Shown one piece after another: positions 45,182 to 55,077 of a stretch of DNA of 64,000 bases (position 1 is the stretch's first letter; each line of letters starts with the position of its first letter). Source of the DNA: Yersinia pekkanenii (GTDB taxonomy: Bacteria; Pseudomonadota; Gammaproteobacteria; Enterobacterales; Enterobacteriaceae). The position numbers were made by a program, and so were the translations under genes. The stretch lies in NCBI RefSeq assembly GCF_001152565.1, contig NZ_CQAZ01000015.1:1-64000 (forward strand). Direction: 5' to 3'. The notes below the pieces were generated by a model. It made no database searches. It was not told the origin of the DNA and worked only from the letters and a program-made list of their open reading frames with translations.

Positions 45182-45360
45182 CAGTGGAAATCAGAGAGTT
45201 AGTTATTCAGGCCCGAGTCGTGCCTGCCACCCCTAATAACCCTGCGGAACAGCAAACACGTTCTTTGGTGCAGGAAAGTCTGGATGAGGCCGCTTGGGTG
45301 GATAGGATTAAGCGTGAAGTGCTGGCGGCACTGCGCGATGGGGAAGGGTGGCGTCCATGA
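45178..45360 (+). CDS. afp6: small injection-system protein Afp6 (DUF5908-like)
   Basis: Protein of 60 aa with a conserved-looking start VEIRELVIQARV and a helical, charged C-terminus (VDRIKREVLAALRDG). Small proteins of this kind sit between the tube and LysM genes in all Afp/PVC clusters; their exact role is not settled. It overlaps both neighbours by 4 nt. Confidence 0.8.
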   Translation: MTVEIRELVIQARVVPATPNNPAEQQTRSLVQESLDEAAWVDRIKREVLAALRDGEGWRP

Positions 45361-46046
45361 GTCTGATTGAACGTGGTTTGGCGAAACTGACCATCGATGC
45401 TTATCAGGATCGGGAAGGGAAAAAATGGGCGGGGACATTGCAGGCTATGTATAACCCGACAACCTTGGAGTTGAACTATCTAACGGACTATTTGCAATCT
45501 CAAGCCATTAATAACGAGAAACAGAGCAGTACTTATATACAAGCAAAACCTGCGGGGCTATCACTTGAGCTAATTTTTGATGCAACCATGCCGGGTAATA
45601 AAACGCCAATAGAAACACAACTCACGCAGTTAAAACAGCTCTGTTGCGTGGATGCCACCAGTAAAGAAACCCAATTTCTACACATTAAATGGGGAAAAAT
45701 GCGCTGGGAAAATCGGGGTTACTTTGCTGGGCGAACCAAAACGCTGTCGGTGAGCTATACCCTGTTTGATCGCGATGCCACACCATTACGGGCGAAGGTT
45801 CTCCTGACATTAGTCGCTGATGAAAGTTTGATATTGCAGGAAACTGAACAAAATCTGAAATCACCGGCAAAAATTGCAGTACGGGTTCAGGATGGAACCT
45901 CTTTGGCACTGATTGCCGCCAGCGTGCCATCAACCTTGGCAGGTGGTGCCGATTATCTGATGCTCGCCCAGCAAAACGGGTTGGATAACCTCAATGGTTT
46001 CATCCCCGGCGACATTTTGCAGGCCACCAGAGGGGAGGATTTATGA
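45357..46046 (+). CDS. afp7: LysM-type baseplate hub adaptor Afp7
   Basis: Protein of 229 aa of the T4 gp53/LysM-adaptor type that joins the spike hub to the tube. The N-terminal domain has AMYNPTTLELNYLTDYL and FDATMPGNKTPI. The C-terminal 50 residues form a LysM-like module (VRVQDGTSLALIAASVPSTL then NLNGFIPGDIL). ATG 45357 overlaps the afp6 stop and is preferred over GTG 45348. Confidence 0.88.
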   Translation: MSLIERGLAKLTIDAYQDREGKKWAGTLQAMYNPTTLELNYLTDYLQSQAINNEKQSSTYIQAKPAGLSLELIFDATMPGNKTPIETQLTQLKQLCCVDATSKETQFLHIKWGKMRWENRGYFAGRTKTLSVSYTLFDRDATPLRAKVLLTLVADESLILQETEQNLKSPAKIAVRVQDGTSLALIAASVPSTLAGGADYLMLAQQNGLDNLNGFIPGDILQATRGEDL

Positions 46047-47638
46047 GCTATAAACTCAACATCATCGCCGATGGTAAGGTGCTGGCCTTACTGGCCACCG
46101 TCGATGTCGATATCTATCATCGGGTTAATAGCATTGCCTCTACGACTATCAAGCTAAGCGTACCGGCCCGATCATTATCCTCTTTCCATCAGGCTGATGT
46201 TCAGGGGGAATTGGCCCATTGTCAGGTAGGGAAAAACCTGACAATGGAGCTGTGCGAAGGGAGCCAAAAATCGGTACTGTTTAACGGCGTTATTACCCGC
46301 CAATCTCTACGGGTCAGAAATAAACAATTGTTGCTGACTCTGGTTATCAAACATCGGCTACAACTGATGGTGGATACTCAACACTCACAGTGCTTCAGTG
46401 ACAAAAGTGAAAAAGCCATCTTAAGTAGCCTGTTGAATCAGGCGGGCGTGAAAGCCCGTTTTGGTCACATCCCTGCGCTGGATCAACAGCATGAACAGAT
46501 GGTGCAGTTTCGCTGTTCTGATTGGTACTTTCTGTTGTGCCGCCTTTCAGCAATGGGGATATGGTTATTGCCAACGACGGAAGGCGTCAGCTTGGTACAA
46601 ACTGAAACACTGAATACGAGACCGGTGCATACCTTAAAAAACCGGGGCGATGGGAACCAAGACATCGTAGTTAAAGATGCTTATTGGCAGTTTGACAATC
46701 AGCGAAACCCAGCCTCATTAGAAATCAGTGGTTGGGATATCAGTAAGCAACAGCCACAATCAGGTGGTCGCTACGGTAGCATCGCGACAGGTAAAGGTGC
46801 ACTTTCTGTTGACCGTTTAGCCTCGCTGAATAAAGAAAGTTGGGATATTCGCTACAGTAGTCCACTCACAACTCTGGAGAGTGGTTATTTGGCTCAGGGG
46901 TTATTACTCAATCAGCGCATTTCTGGGGTAACCGGGGAATTCTTACTTAACGGAAGTGGGCGTTATCAATTGGGGGACAGTATTCAATTATTGGGTTTTG
47001 GTTCTCAAATTGATGGCTCCGCAACCATTACCGGCGTTCGTCAGCGTTTTAACCGACAAATTGATTGGGAAACAACGCTGGAAATAGGATTGCAGCCAGA
47101 AAGTTTACCGATGGTGCCTGAAGCGTCGGGGCTACATATTGCGACTGTGGGCAAATATCAGCAGGACAGAGCGGGGTTAAATCGTATCCCAATTATTTTA
47201 TCAATATTAAATCGTCCAAATGAATATTTGTGGGCCAGACTCGGGAAACCCTATGCCAGTCATGAAAGTGGTTTTTGTTTTTATCCAGAGCCAGGTGATG
47301 AAGTCATCATTGGATTTTTTGAAAATGATCCGCGCTATCCCGTTATTTTAGGCGCGATGCATAATCCTAAAAATAGAGCGCCTTTTGAGCCAACGCAAGA
47401 TAATAGAGAAAAAACACTGATTGTTAAAAAGGGTGATATAGAACAACAGTTACTTATTGATAGCAAAAGTAAAACTATCACAATAAATGCAGGAAGCAAC
47501 AAAATGACCCTGCAACAGGATAAAGATATTTCGCTGGTAGCCAGGCAGTCAATTAATGCTACTGCGGATAAGTCTCTGGCCATGTCTGGAAAAAATAGCG
47601 TGGAAATTAAAGGCGCTAAAATTAATCTTACCCAGTAA
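46043..47638 (+). CDS. afp8: VgrG-like spike/hub protein Afp8
   Basis: Trimeric spike of 531 aa combining gp27 and gp5 modules. Residues 1-350 resemble the gp27 hub. Near 375-450 is the OB-fold (GRLGK-like LWARLGKPYASHESGFCFYP in two parts, GDEVIIGFFENDPRYPVILG). The C-terminal 70 residues form a triple-stranded beta needle (KTITINAGSNKMTLQQDKDI). Unlike phage gp5, no lysozyme domain is seen. ATG overlaps the afp7 stop and has GGGGAGG upstream. Confidence 0.93.
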   Translation: MSYKLNIIADGKVLALLATVDVDIYHRVNSIASTTIKLSVPARSLSSFHQADVQGELAHCQVGKNLTMELCEGSQKSVLFNGVITRQSLRVRNKQLLLTLVIKHRLQLMVDTQHSQCFSDKSEKAILSSLLNQAGVKARFGHIPALDQQHEQMVQFRCSDWYFLLCRLSAMGIWLLPTTEGVSLVQTETLNTRPVHTLKNRGDGNQDIVVKDAYWQFDNQRNPASLEISGWDISKQQPQSGGRYGSIATGKGALSVDRLASLNKESWDIRYSSPLTTLESGYLAQGLLLNQRISGVTGEFLLNGSGRYQLGDSIQLLGFGSQIDGSATITGVRQRFNRQIDWETTLEIGLQPESLPMVPEASGLHIATVGKYQQDRAGLNRIPIILSILNRPNEYLWARLGKPYASHESGFCFYPEPGDEVIIGFFENDPRYPVILGAMHNPKNRAPFEPTQDNREKTLIVKKGDIEQQLLIDSKSKTITINAGSNKMTLQQDKDISLVARQSINATADKSLAMSGKNSVEIKGAKINLTQ

Positions 47639-47647
47639 AGGTGATAA

Positions 47648-48070
47648 ATGGAAAACCAAATACTGACACAACTCTATGGTCGAGGTTGGGCTTTTCCACC
47701 GCTGTTTTCCTTGGAAAAGGGCGCAGTGATGGCTGAAGGTGCGGAGGATGTCCGGCAAAGTTTGCAAATTCTCTTCAGCACCGAGCCAGGAGAGCGCCTG
47801 ATGCGAGCAGATTACGGTTGTGGATTGAATGATTTTATGTTTGAAAATATCCGTAACGAATTGATAGCTGAAATTGAGTCACGTATACAAGACGGCATTT
47901 TACGTTACGAAACCAGGGCTGATATTACGGATATTCAGGTCAGTCAGTCTCTCAATAGCAGTAATACGTTACAGATGCGGGTTGCTTATCGTTTACGCGG
48001 TAGTGAAATTAACCAGCAAATTCAAGGCTCACTTGCTTTGGCTGAGGGGCAAGCTGCGGAGGTAGCATGA
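47648..48070 (+). CDS. afp9: gp25-like baseplate protein Afp9
   Basis: Baseplate component of 140 aa related to T4 gp25 and TssE, which starts sheath polymerisation. It carries GRGWAFPPLFSLEKG and SLQILFSTEPGERLMRADYG, with FMFENI after it; the EPGER motif is the family hallmark and glutamate contacts the sheath. Its stop overlaps the start of afp10. Confidence 0.93.
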   Translation: MENQILTQLYGRGWAFPPLFSLEKGAVMAEGAEDVRQSLQILFSTEPGERLMRADYGCGLNDFMFENIRNELIAEIESRIQDGILRYETRADITDIQVSQSLNSSNTLQMRVAYRLRGSEINQQIQGSLALAEGQAAEVA

Positions 48071-48483
48071 GTGAAGCTATTGTGATTGACGGGGATTTAT
48101 TGATGTTTGAACCTATGTTTGGCGCTCGTACGGTACAGGTTATCAGCCCAGGGATAATAAGGGGTACTGGTCATGCGCAGATTAATGGAAAAAAGCTATG
48201 TATCCTGGGTGATGAGGCGCAAGTTAATGTTCCGGCGGTTTATTATAGTTCCCAATTTCCTACTCAGGGAACAGGAACCATCACAATCAGTTTATTGGAC
48301 AGCAGCCAGCAGGCGCTTCACCGCACCAGCGGTGCGCCCTTGATTGTCAAAGGGCAACAATTTACCGCAACATTTTTAGTGGAGGTTCCAGCAATGGCTC
48401 CTAATATGGCGCCTGATAATCTCTCCCCTTCGTCAGGAAAAGGGCGTTTTATTACTCAACAAAATTTTGCCACTGTTAATTAA
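48067..48483 (+). CDS. afp10: PAAR-like spike tip protein Afp10
   Basis: Protein of 138 aa expected to cap the Afp8 needle. It is glycine-rich with short strands (GIIRGTGHAQINGKKLCILG, QFPTQGTGTITI) and ends with a methionine/proline tail (PAMAPNMAPDNLSPSS). This matches the tip proteins at this position in Afp/PVC clusters. Such tips sometimes bind metal; the ligands cannot be fixed by eye. Confidence 0.85.
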   Translation: MSEAIVIDGDLLMFEPMFGARTVQVISPGIIRGTGHAQINGKKLCILGDEAQVNVPAVYYSSQFPTQGTGTITISLLDSSQQALHRTSGAPLIVKGQQFTATFLVEVPAMAPNMAPDNLSPSSGKGRFITQQNFATVN

Positions 48484-48574
48484 ATTAGCAGCCTAAATAA
48501 ATAGCATTAAAAATGGAGTGAATAGTAGTTTATTCGCTGAGGGTGCTCTGTGCTCTAAAAACACAGGTGATATT

Positions 48575-50803
48575 ATGGAATTAATTGAACTAAATCATAA
48601 ATTGTTAGGGTTAGTGCCAGATTCAGATTTTAAATTGGATAATATAAATAGTTTTAAATTGCTTGAAAATATTAAAAAATATACTCATAACATCCCTTTT
48701 AATAATGATGGTGAGTTTTGGGATGATTTTTTATTTATGTGTGAAAATGATCCGGAAAAACTGGCTAAATTATATCTGGCGGAAAATGAGAGTAATGGGG
48801 AATTACTGCCCCACCAAGCTTTTATACTGGCTATTTTGCAAGTGTTGGAAACGCCCAGAGCATTATTGAATACCTTACCAGCGGCCCACCGCAATCTGTA
48901 TTATCGGGATCTATTAGGTTTATCTTCCCGGCAGGCACAACCCGATCAGGTCGCCCTGTCTATTGCATTAAATCCAACAGTGACTGAGAAACTGCTGGTG
49001 AAAGAGACCTTATTTGAGGCGGGTCAAGATGCACTAGGCAATCCATTGCACTATGCACTGGATGCCAGCTTGCTGGCCAACCGCGGGTATATCAGTGATC
49101 TACGTTGGTTACGGCAAGGTGAATCTGATCAATGGCTCATCGCAGCCCCGCTGGATGTTCAAAATCAGGTTGAATTACCGGCTACGGGGATCCGACTATT
49201 CAGTGAAACTGTCGGAGATCGGCCTGTAGTTAATGGTTGTTTGATTCAGGCTGCACTGCTGGCAATGGCTGAAGGCGAAAGAGCCATCACTCTAACCTTT
49301 GCGCAACCCGTTACAGACTCGCAGTTTACATCGGTAGAAATCAGTAGCGGCGATCGGTGGCTGGCATTAACGCCAGTGGTGACGTCGCCCAAGGTAACAT
49401 TCACGCTTTCCGATCAGGAACCGGCAATCAGTGCTCCTGATAATCTTGATGGTCTCATTTTTGAGCAACCGGTTCTGCGGTTACAAGTAGCGCAGGGCCT
49501 GCAATTGCCAACGGTGGTCACTGTCAGTGTTGAGCAGCGCCCGGTAGAGGAGCTTGATAGCCTACCCGAAGTAAAAACCGCGACAGCGACGAATATCCTG
49601 TTTGACTTGTATTATTTAACGCCTTTTGGTTACAGCCTGAGCGCCGAACCGGCGCAGGAAGATCCCTCTCTTTATTTAGGTTTCTCTGATATAGAACCCG
49701 GCCAGACACTCTCGTTGTATTGGAAGTTAAAAAGCCCAATACAACCTAAGGTTGACTGGTATTACCTAAATCAAGCTAACCAGTGGGCCGCTTTAAATGC
49801 CTGGGTAGACGATGGTACTCAAAATCTGTATCAGGATGGTGGCTGGAGTCTGCTTCTACCTGCAGATGCGGCTAATCAGGCGAGCCAAATGCCAACTGAT
49901 CGTTATTGGCTAAAAGGGGTGGTTAATGTACTCGCTCAAGAAGGCAGTTGGAGAAACTACCCTTTATTACAAGGTGTTATCTATAACGCGATGACGGCAA
50001 CGCTGATCAATGCCACTACCATTAGCGATAGCCATTTCTTACCCGCTTTATCTGCCGAGTCTATCCAACGATCTGTTGAACCTATTTCGGTGGTGTCCTC
50101 GGTGGTTCAGCCATGGGCATCATGGGGCGGTCGGAGGGCGGAATCTCATGGCGAGTTCTTTGAACGTGAGGCCCTACGCCTCTCGCACCGTAACCGAGCG
50201 CTGACCTGGGGCAATATGGCTACGCTGTTAAAAGCGCGTTATACCAGTATTTTTGACGTTAAATACCCCACTCATGATGAATTAACCCAGGTGTCAGCGT
50301 TAGAGCAACAACAACTGACGGTGATCCCGGCTAACCGCTATAACGATAGCGATGACGCCTTACGCCCGGTGCTTAACCCCGCTCGGCTGGCAGAAATGGC
50401 CGATTGGTTGGAACAGCGGGACTCGCTTTGGGCTTCTATTACCGTTACTAATCCGAATTACATCGATGTGTATATCGATTATCAGGTGATTTTCACCTCG
50501 GGCGTTAATCCAGATTTTGGCTATCGCCAGCTACGGCAAAGCCTGAGTCAAGCATATATGCCCTGGAGTAGTGACGAGCAGCGAGCGGTGATTATGAACA
50601 ATAGCATTGGCTACTTTCAACTGCTGGCAACGATCCAGCAACATCCATTGGTTGAGCGAGTCACTTATCTGACCTTACAGCGGGAAGATGTGATGGTTAG
50701 CCCCAGTGAGACGGCATCGGTGAATGCAGAAAATAACGAGGTGCTGGTTCTGGTCTGGCAAGACGATGACGCAGCGCAACGCCGAGGAAAAAACCATGAG
50801 TAA
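48575..50803 (+). CDS. afp11: baseplate wedge protein Afp11 (gp6/baseplate J-like)
   Basis: Large wedge protein of 742 aa. The N-terminus is helical (MELIELNHKLLGLVPDSDF), followed by beta-rich modules. The C-terminal 180 residues carry a baseplate J-type region (SHRNRALTWGNMATLLKARY, then NPNYIDVYIDYQVIF, FGYRQLRQSLSQAYMPW). ATG 48575 is preceded by AGGTGA; an earlier in-frame start at 48518 lies in non-coding sequence. It overlaps afp12 by 8 nt. Confidence 0.87.
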   Translation: MELIELNHKLLGLVPDSDFKLDNINSFKLLENIKKYTHNIPFNNDGEFWDDFLFMCENDPEKLAKLYLAENESNGELLPHQAFILAILQVLETPRALLNTLPAAHRNLYYRDLLGLSSRQAQPDQVALSIALNPTVTEKLLVKETLFEAGQDALGNPLHYALDASLLANRGYISDLRWLRQGESDQWLIAAPLDVQNQVELPATGIRLFSETVGDRPVVNGCLIQAALLAMAEGERAITLTFAQPVTDSQFTSVEISSGDRWLALTPVVTSPKVTFTLSDQEPAISAPDNLDGLIFEQPVLRLQVAQGLQLPTVVTVSVEQRPVEELDSLPEVKTATATNILFDLYYLTPFGYSLSAEPAQEDPSLYLGFSDIEPGQTLSLYWKLKSPIQPKVDWYYLNQANQWAALNAWVDDGTQNLYQDGGWSLLLPADAANQASQMPTDRYWLKGVVNVLAQEGSWRNYPLLQGVIYNAMTATLINATTISDSHFLPALSAESIQRSVEPISVVSSVVQPWASWGGRRAESHGEFFEREALRLSHRNRALTWGNMATLLKARYTSIFDVKYPTHDELTQVSALEQQQLTVIPANRYNDSDDALRPVLNPARLAEMADWLEQRDSLWASITVTNPNYIDVYIDYQVIFTSGVNPDFGYRQLRQSLSQAYMPWSSDEQRAVIMNNSIGYFQLLATIQQHPLVERVTYLTLQREDVMVSPSETASVNAENNEVLVLVWQDDDAAQRRGKNHE

Positions 50804-53663
50804 TCAGGATCCACTGTTTCACCTCGTGAAAGAGGATATTCATTTCGACACATTGTTAAGTCAGGCTCATCAGGTGGTTGAAGAGCATGCCGGGAAGTTG
50901 TGGACGGATACCACAGAGCACGATCCTGGTGTGACAATGCTTGAGGGGTTTAGTTACGGGGCCTCTGATTTAGCCTACCGCCATACACTGCCGCTACAAG
51001 ATTTACTCACCCCAGAATCTGCCGAGCAGCAAGGTGAGGGGGTTTTCCCCACAGAGTTTGGCCCGCACCGTGCGCTAACCTGTGGCCCGATCACTGCTGA
51101 TGATTACCGAAGATCATTGCTGGATTTACACAGCAGCGATTGGCCGGCAGAAACGGCCCATGATGATGACGATTTTTTATTCCGGAATGTGCAATTAGTG
51201 CGTGAACCGGAAGATCAGCGCTACACCTATTGGTATGACACGGAGAAAAGAGAATACAGCTTTGCCAGTGGTGACGATGCGAAAAAACTCACCTTACGGG
51301 GTAACTACTGGTTGTATCTGGAGCCGACTCGTCAAACTCAACTTAATCTTGCTACAGCGAAAGAGCAACTCAGCGATTTTTTGGCGGACAACCGTAATAT
51401 TGGTGAGTCGGTCAGTCATATTATCTGGCTGAAGCCGGTTGATTTTCCACTGTTACTGGATATTGAACTGGATGATGATATTCAGAATATCCCCAGTGTA
51501 TTCGCTAATGTATACACTAGGGTAGAACAGTATCTGATGCCCAGAGCATTGCGTTACAGCACGCAATCGCTGCAACAACAGGGTATGAGCAACGAGGATA
51601 TTTTTGAAGGGCCGCAGTTGAAACACGGCTGGATCCCTGAATTACCGGCACGTAGGGATTATACCAAAGGTGTAACCCTTAATCTGAGCCGGCTAGTTAA
51701 TAGCTTGCTAGACATTGACGGAGTCAAAAATGTTAGCCGCATGATACTGGATAGCCGTGGCGATAACGCTCAAATCACGCCTGTTGCGAATGAAGCCTGG
51801 TCATGGCAAATAAGCGCTGGGTATTATCCCCAACTGTGGGGCGTGGATCCGATTAATCAATTGGTACAGTCAGTGCGGATGATGGCTAAAGGGGGAATCA
51901 ACGTTACTGCCGATGTACAGGATATTATCGACAGTCTGCCCCATGCATCCCTCATCCAAAATCTACCGGTTATCTTAGGCTATGGTCAACATCGCGATGT
52001 GGGTAGCTATCATCCGGTCAGTGATACCTTGCCGCCGTGCTACGGTTTACAACAGTCATTGTCAACGCAGCCTGAGTCAGAACGCATACGGGCACTGCAT
52101 CAGTTTATGCTGCCGTTTGAGCAATTACTGGCGAATGGCTGCCAACAATTAGCTATGTTGCCACAACTACTGGCTTTTCAACGTACAGGTACTCAGGTAT
52201 GGGGGGAGCAGTGGCCCTTTAAATCGGGTTCCGTGAACGACGAAGCTCACCAAGCTTATGCCGCAGGCTTAAAACTCTGGTTGAAGGGAATTGCGCAAGA
52301 TACTGAACAGGAACTGAATATTATCAATTACCTGTTGGGTTATTTTGCTACGCAACGAGCTCCATGCCTCCTTACCCTCGATCCTGGCGATTTCCTTGCT
52401 GTGCAACAAGGCTACCTGGCGCAGCAGACGGTATTAACCTACCATCGCGATAATATTCGCATTGACCAGGTGTCGCCGTTACAAAAACGTATTGCTGCCC
52501 GCATGGGATTGGGTGGAGAATTGTTTCATTCACAGCCCGATTTAAGCCAGTTGCCTTTCTATCTGATCGAACACCGCGCATTGTTACCCATCAAACCCAA
52601 CGCGGAGTTTGATGCTGAACAACAGCCAGATTCGGTGCGGATTGACGATGGAGATAACGGTCAACACTCTCTGGTGATAACCCAAACAGGTATTAGTGAT
52701 AAGTTGACGCAAGGGCAAGTCGTCAATCTGGTGTTGTATGAGGGTGATGCGAACGCAAATAAGTTTATTTTACGCGGGCAAATGATTGTTAAGAGCCAAG
52801 GTGATAGTTTTTGGCTGGATACCAATAACAGTACACAATTGCAAAACAACTTAGAGCGAGTGCTGGCGGCGGCGAAGGCTGACAAGTTGGTCTGGCAAAA
52901 TAGCCCGGTATGGTTGGAGGATATGAATTACCGCCTGGCCTATGCCGGTGATCAGAAGCAGGATGACGTACCACTGCCGGATAATCAACGGCGGTTAACC
53001 CGAACTCCGCAAACCCCCTTTCCGAGCCTGATTAGGGTAGGAAGTGAAATAACGTTAACCAATAACTCTGGGCTGATGCGTGCGGTGGGGGGAGCCACGC
53101 CGCAGCTTTACGCTAAGGTAATCAGCTTTGATCGTATTCAAGGTACGCTGGTGATTGAACGCCAGGATAATTCCACTTTAGTTTTCCCCAGCCTTGAAGA
53201 TGATTGGCGTTACCATTGGCATTTCTCTGGCGATGAATATGAGCGTACTGACCGTTTCTCATTTGTCATTAGTGCGGTGATGAGTAAGAAGTTAATTAAA
53301 TCAGAACTACTCAGCGTGGACCCGTATAAATTAGAGGAGTGGGTTAAAGATACGATCATCACTGAACTCCCTGCCCATATTTCTATTATCATCCATTGGA
53401 TGGATCACGAACAGTTTTTAAACTTCGGCAGGACTTATCGACGCTGGCAGGATAATGGTACCCCATTGGGTGATGCATCTTATTCTATTCTGGAAAATCT
53501 AACATTAGGGAAATTGCCCTCTGGTGCGACGGGTATTGGCACTATGCGTATTGCTAGCCAGACTCAGCGCACCGAAGTTGTTGGCAGCGATGAGACAGAG
53601 TGGAACACAAATATGATAATTCAGAATGAATTGTACTATATACCGAAAGAACGTGATAAATAA
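50796..53663 (+). CDS. afp12: baseplate wedge protein Afp12 (gp7-like)
   Basis: The largest structural protein of the operon, 955 aa. It shows the J-type start HDPGVTMLEGFSYGASDLAY near residue 45, used by wedge proteins in their Asn/Pro-Gly-rich core, then long beta modules and a C-terminal helical arm (LGKLPSGATGIGTMRIAS). It pairs with Afp11 to build the hexagonal baseplate. ATG 50796 follows GAGG within the end of afp11; upstream in-frame codons overlap afp11. Confidence 0.88.
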   Translation: MSNQDPLFHLVKEDIHFDTLLSQAHQVVEEHAGKLWTDTTEHDPGVTMLEGFSYGASDLAYRHTLPLQDLLTPESAEQQGEGVFPTEFGPHRALTCGPITADDYRRSLLDLHSSDWPAETAHDDDDFLFRNVQLVREPEDQRYTYWYDTEKREYSFASGDDAKKLTLRGNYWLYLEPTRQTQLNLATAKEQLSDFLADNRNIGESVSHIIWLKPVDFPLLLDIELDDDIQNIPSVFANVYTRVEQYLMPRALRYSTQSLQQQGMSNEDIFEGPQLKHGWIPELPARRDYTKGVTLNLSRLVNSLLDIDGVKNVSRMILDSRGDNAQITPVANEAWSWQISAGYYPQLWGVDPINQLVQSVRMMAKGGINVTADVQDIIDSLPHASLIQNLPVILGYGQHRDVGSYHPVSDTLPPCYGLQQSLSTQPESERIRALHQFMLPFEQLLANGCQQLAMLPQLLAFQRTGTQVWGEQWPFKSGSVNDEAHQAYAAGLKLWLKGIAQDTEQELNIINYLLGYFATQRAPCLLTLDPGDFLAVQQGYLAQQTVLTYHRDNIRIDQVSPLQKRIAARMGLGGELFHSQPDLSQLPFYLIEHRALLPIKPNAEFDAEQQPDSVRIDDGDNGQHSLVITQTGISDKLTQGQVVNLVLYEGDANANKFILRGQMIVKSQGDSFWLDTNNSTQLQNNLERVLAAAKADKLVWQNSPVWLEDMNYRLAYAGDQKQDDVPLPDNQRRLTRTPQTPFPSLIRVGSEITLTNNSGLMRAVGGATPQLYAKVISFDRIQGTLVIERQDNSTLVFPSLEDDWRYHWHFSGDEYERTDRFSFVISAVMSKKLIKSELLSVDPYKLEEWVKDTIITELPAHISIIIHWMDHEQFLNFGRTYRRWQDNGTPLGDASYSILENLTLGKLPSGATGIGTMRIASQTQRTEVVGSDETEWNTNMIIQNELYYIPKERDK

Positions 53664-53710
53664 TTCATCTAACTAATTAAATTTTATTAATCCTATTTAT
53701 GGAGTTAACC

Positions 53711-54931
53711 ATGAACGATACTTATTCTTTAATCACAGACCAAGAAAACCCAATATCAAATAGCCGGGCAGCGGTAGGGACAGACACTAATAATTTAAAA
53801 GAAAGGTTTAAAGAGGGCAGTATTCCCCTGCAAACAGATTTTAATCAATTAATTGATATTGCGGATGTAGGGCGTAAGGCTATGGGCCAAAGTACAGGGC
53901 AAAGCGGTGCTCCCGGTGCAGGATTACAGCTGGATATCGCAGGGCTTCTGTCCGTAAAGCTAAAGACTAGCAGTGGGTTAACGGTGGGCAATGATGGCTT
54001 ATCGGTTACACCAAAACCTAGCTTTGGATTAGCGACTGATGCGAGTGGATTATATATTGCTTTGAATTCTGTCGGGGGACTGAATGTGAGTTCAACTGGC
54101 GTGGCGATTAAACCAAAGCCCAGTGGCGGTTTAGCTGTATCAGCGGATGGAGCGTCGGTGACACTCAGACCTTCCGCCGGGCTTGCGGTTGATAACAACG
54201 GAATATCTGTCTCTTTAAATTCGGCTGGGGGTTTGAATGTTGCGGCTGCGGGTGTGGGCATTAAGGCGAAGCCGATTGGGGGCTTAATGTCGGATACGAC
54301 AGGGGCATCTGTTATGTTAAAACCTAATGGTGGAGTAATAGTAGATTCAAGCGGTATTTCTGTGAAGCCAGGTAGAGGAATGGAAGTCACCGCTGATGGC
54401 GTTAGTATAAAAGATGAATTCGCTTTCCAGAAAGGAATGATTCTGATGTTTTCGGGTAGTGTGGCTCCAACAGGTTGGGCTCTTTGTGATGGACAAAATA
54501 ATACTCCCAATTTGATTGATAGATTTATAATGGGGGGAACGTTTGGTGATCAAAACGGTAAATCATCGACGGCATTTTCAGGGGGTAAAAATGCAAAATT
54601 AACCTCTATAACAACTAAAAAATCTACAGTAGCGGTAAACGGTTCGACTGACGGTACCGCAATTACATTAACTCAAATGCCAACACATAATCACATTGGG
54701 GGATTAATTGGAAACAGTGACAGATTTGGGAAATATGGCAGTGAGTATATCTCTTTCGACAAAGGTATCGGGTATCCTGAGCATTCAACCGGTAGTTATG
54801 GACAACGGACAAGTTCTTCTGGTAACGGGGAGGCTCATAAACATAATATTAATTTTACTACTGTAGAACACGGGCATGATATATCGCTCACCGTACCTTA
54901 TTATATTCTTGCGTTTATTATAAAGTTATAA
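53711..54931 (+). CDS. afp13: tail fibre / receptor-binding protein Afp13
   Basis: Fibre of 406 aa that would bind the target cell. Residues 70-240 are a shaft of about ten near-repeats of 18-20 residues with the pattern G(L/V)xVxxxGxSVxxxPxxG (for example GGLAVSADGASVTLRPSAG), like phage and adenovirus fibre shafts. A phage collar domain follows (MILMFSGSVAPTGWALCDG), then a head with metal-binding HxH motifs (PTHNHIGG, AHKHNI, EHGHDISL). ATG 53711 has GGAG upstream. 47 bp after afp12, and no chaperone gene follows. Confidence 0.88.
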   Translation: MNDTYSLITDQENPISNSRAAVGTDTNNLKERFKEGSIPLQTDFNQLIDIADVGRKAMGQSTGQSGAPGAGLQLDIAGLLSVKLKTSSGLTVGNDGLSVTPKPSFGLATDASGLYIALNSVGGLNVSSTGVAIKPKPSGGLAVSADGASVTLRPSAGLAVDNNGISVSLNSAGGLNVAAAGVGIKAKPIGGLMSDTTGASVMLKPNGGVIVDSSGISVKPGRGMEVTADGVSIKDEFAFQKGMILMFSGSVAPTGWALCDGQNNTPNLIDRFIMGGTFGDQNGKSSTAFSGGKNAKLTSITTKKSTVAVNGSTDGTAITLTQMPTHNHIGGLIGNSDRFGKYGSEYISFDKGIGYPEHSTGSYGQRTSSSGNGEAHKHNINFTTVEHGHDISLTVPYYILAFIIKL

Positions 54932-55008
54932 GATCCAGAGTGTTATGTATAGGGCTTGTGTCTACATAATAAAATACAATCTGAGGTTGTAAATTATATT
55001 GATGTATG

Positions 55009-55036
55009 GCAATAAGTATGGATACATGCTTATTGC
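55009..55036. repeat. intergenic hairpin between fibre and tape-measure genes
   Basis: GCAATAAGTATG (55009-55020) pairs with CATGCTTATTGC (55025-55036) over 12 bp with one G-T type mismatch and a GATA loop. No T run follows, so it is more likely an attenuator or RNA-processing element than a full terminator. Confidence 0.45.
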
Positions 55037-55077
55037 TATGTTACTTATAAATAATAATGTATGATTGAGGTTATTCA

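Noticed and set aside
40439-48483. Right part as a type VI secretion system
   Set aside because: There are no TssJLM membrane-complex genes, sheath is a single-chain gp18-like protein in three copies, and an Afp14/Afp16 pair is present.
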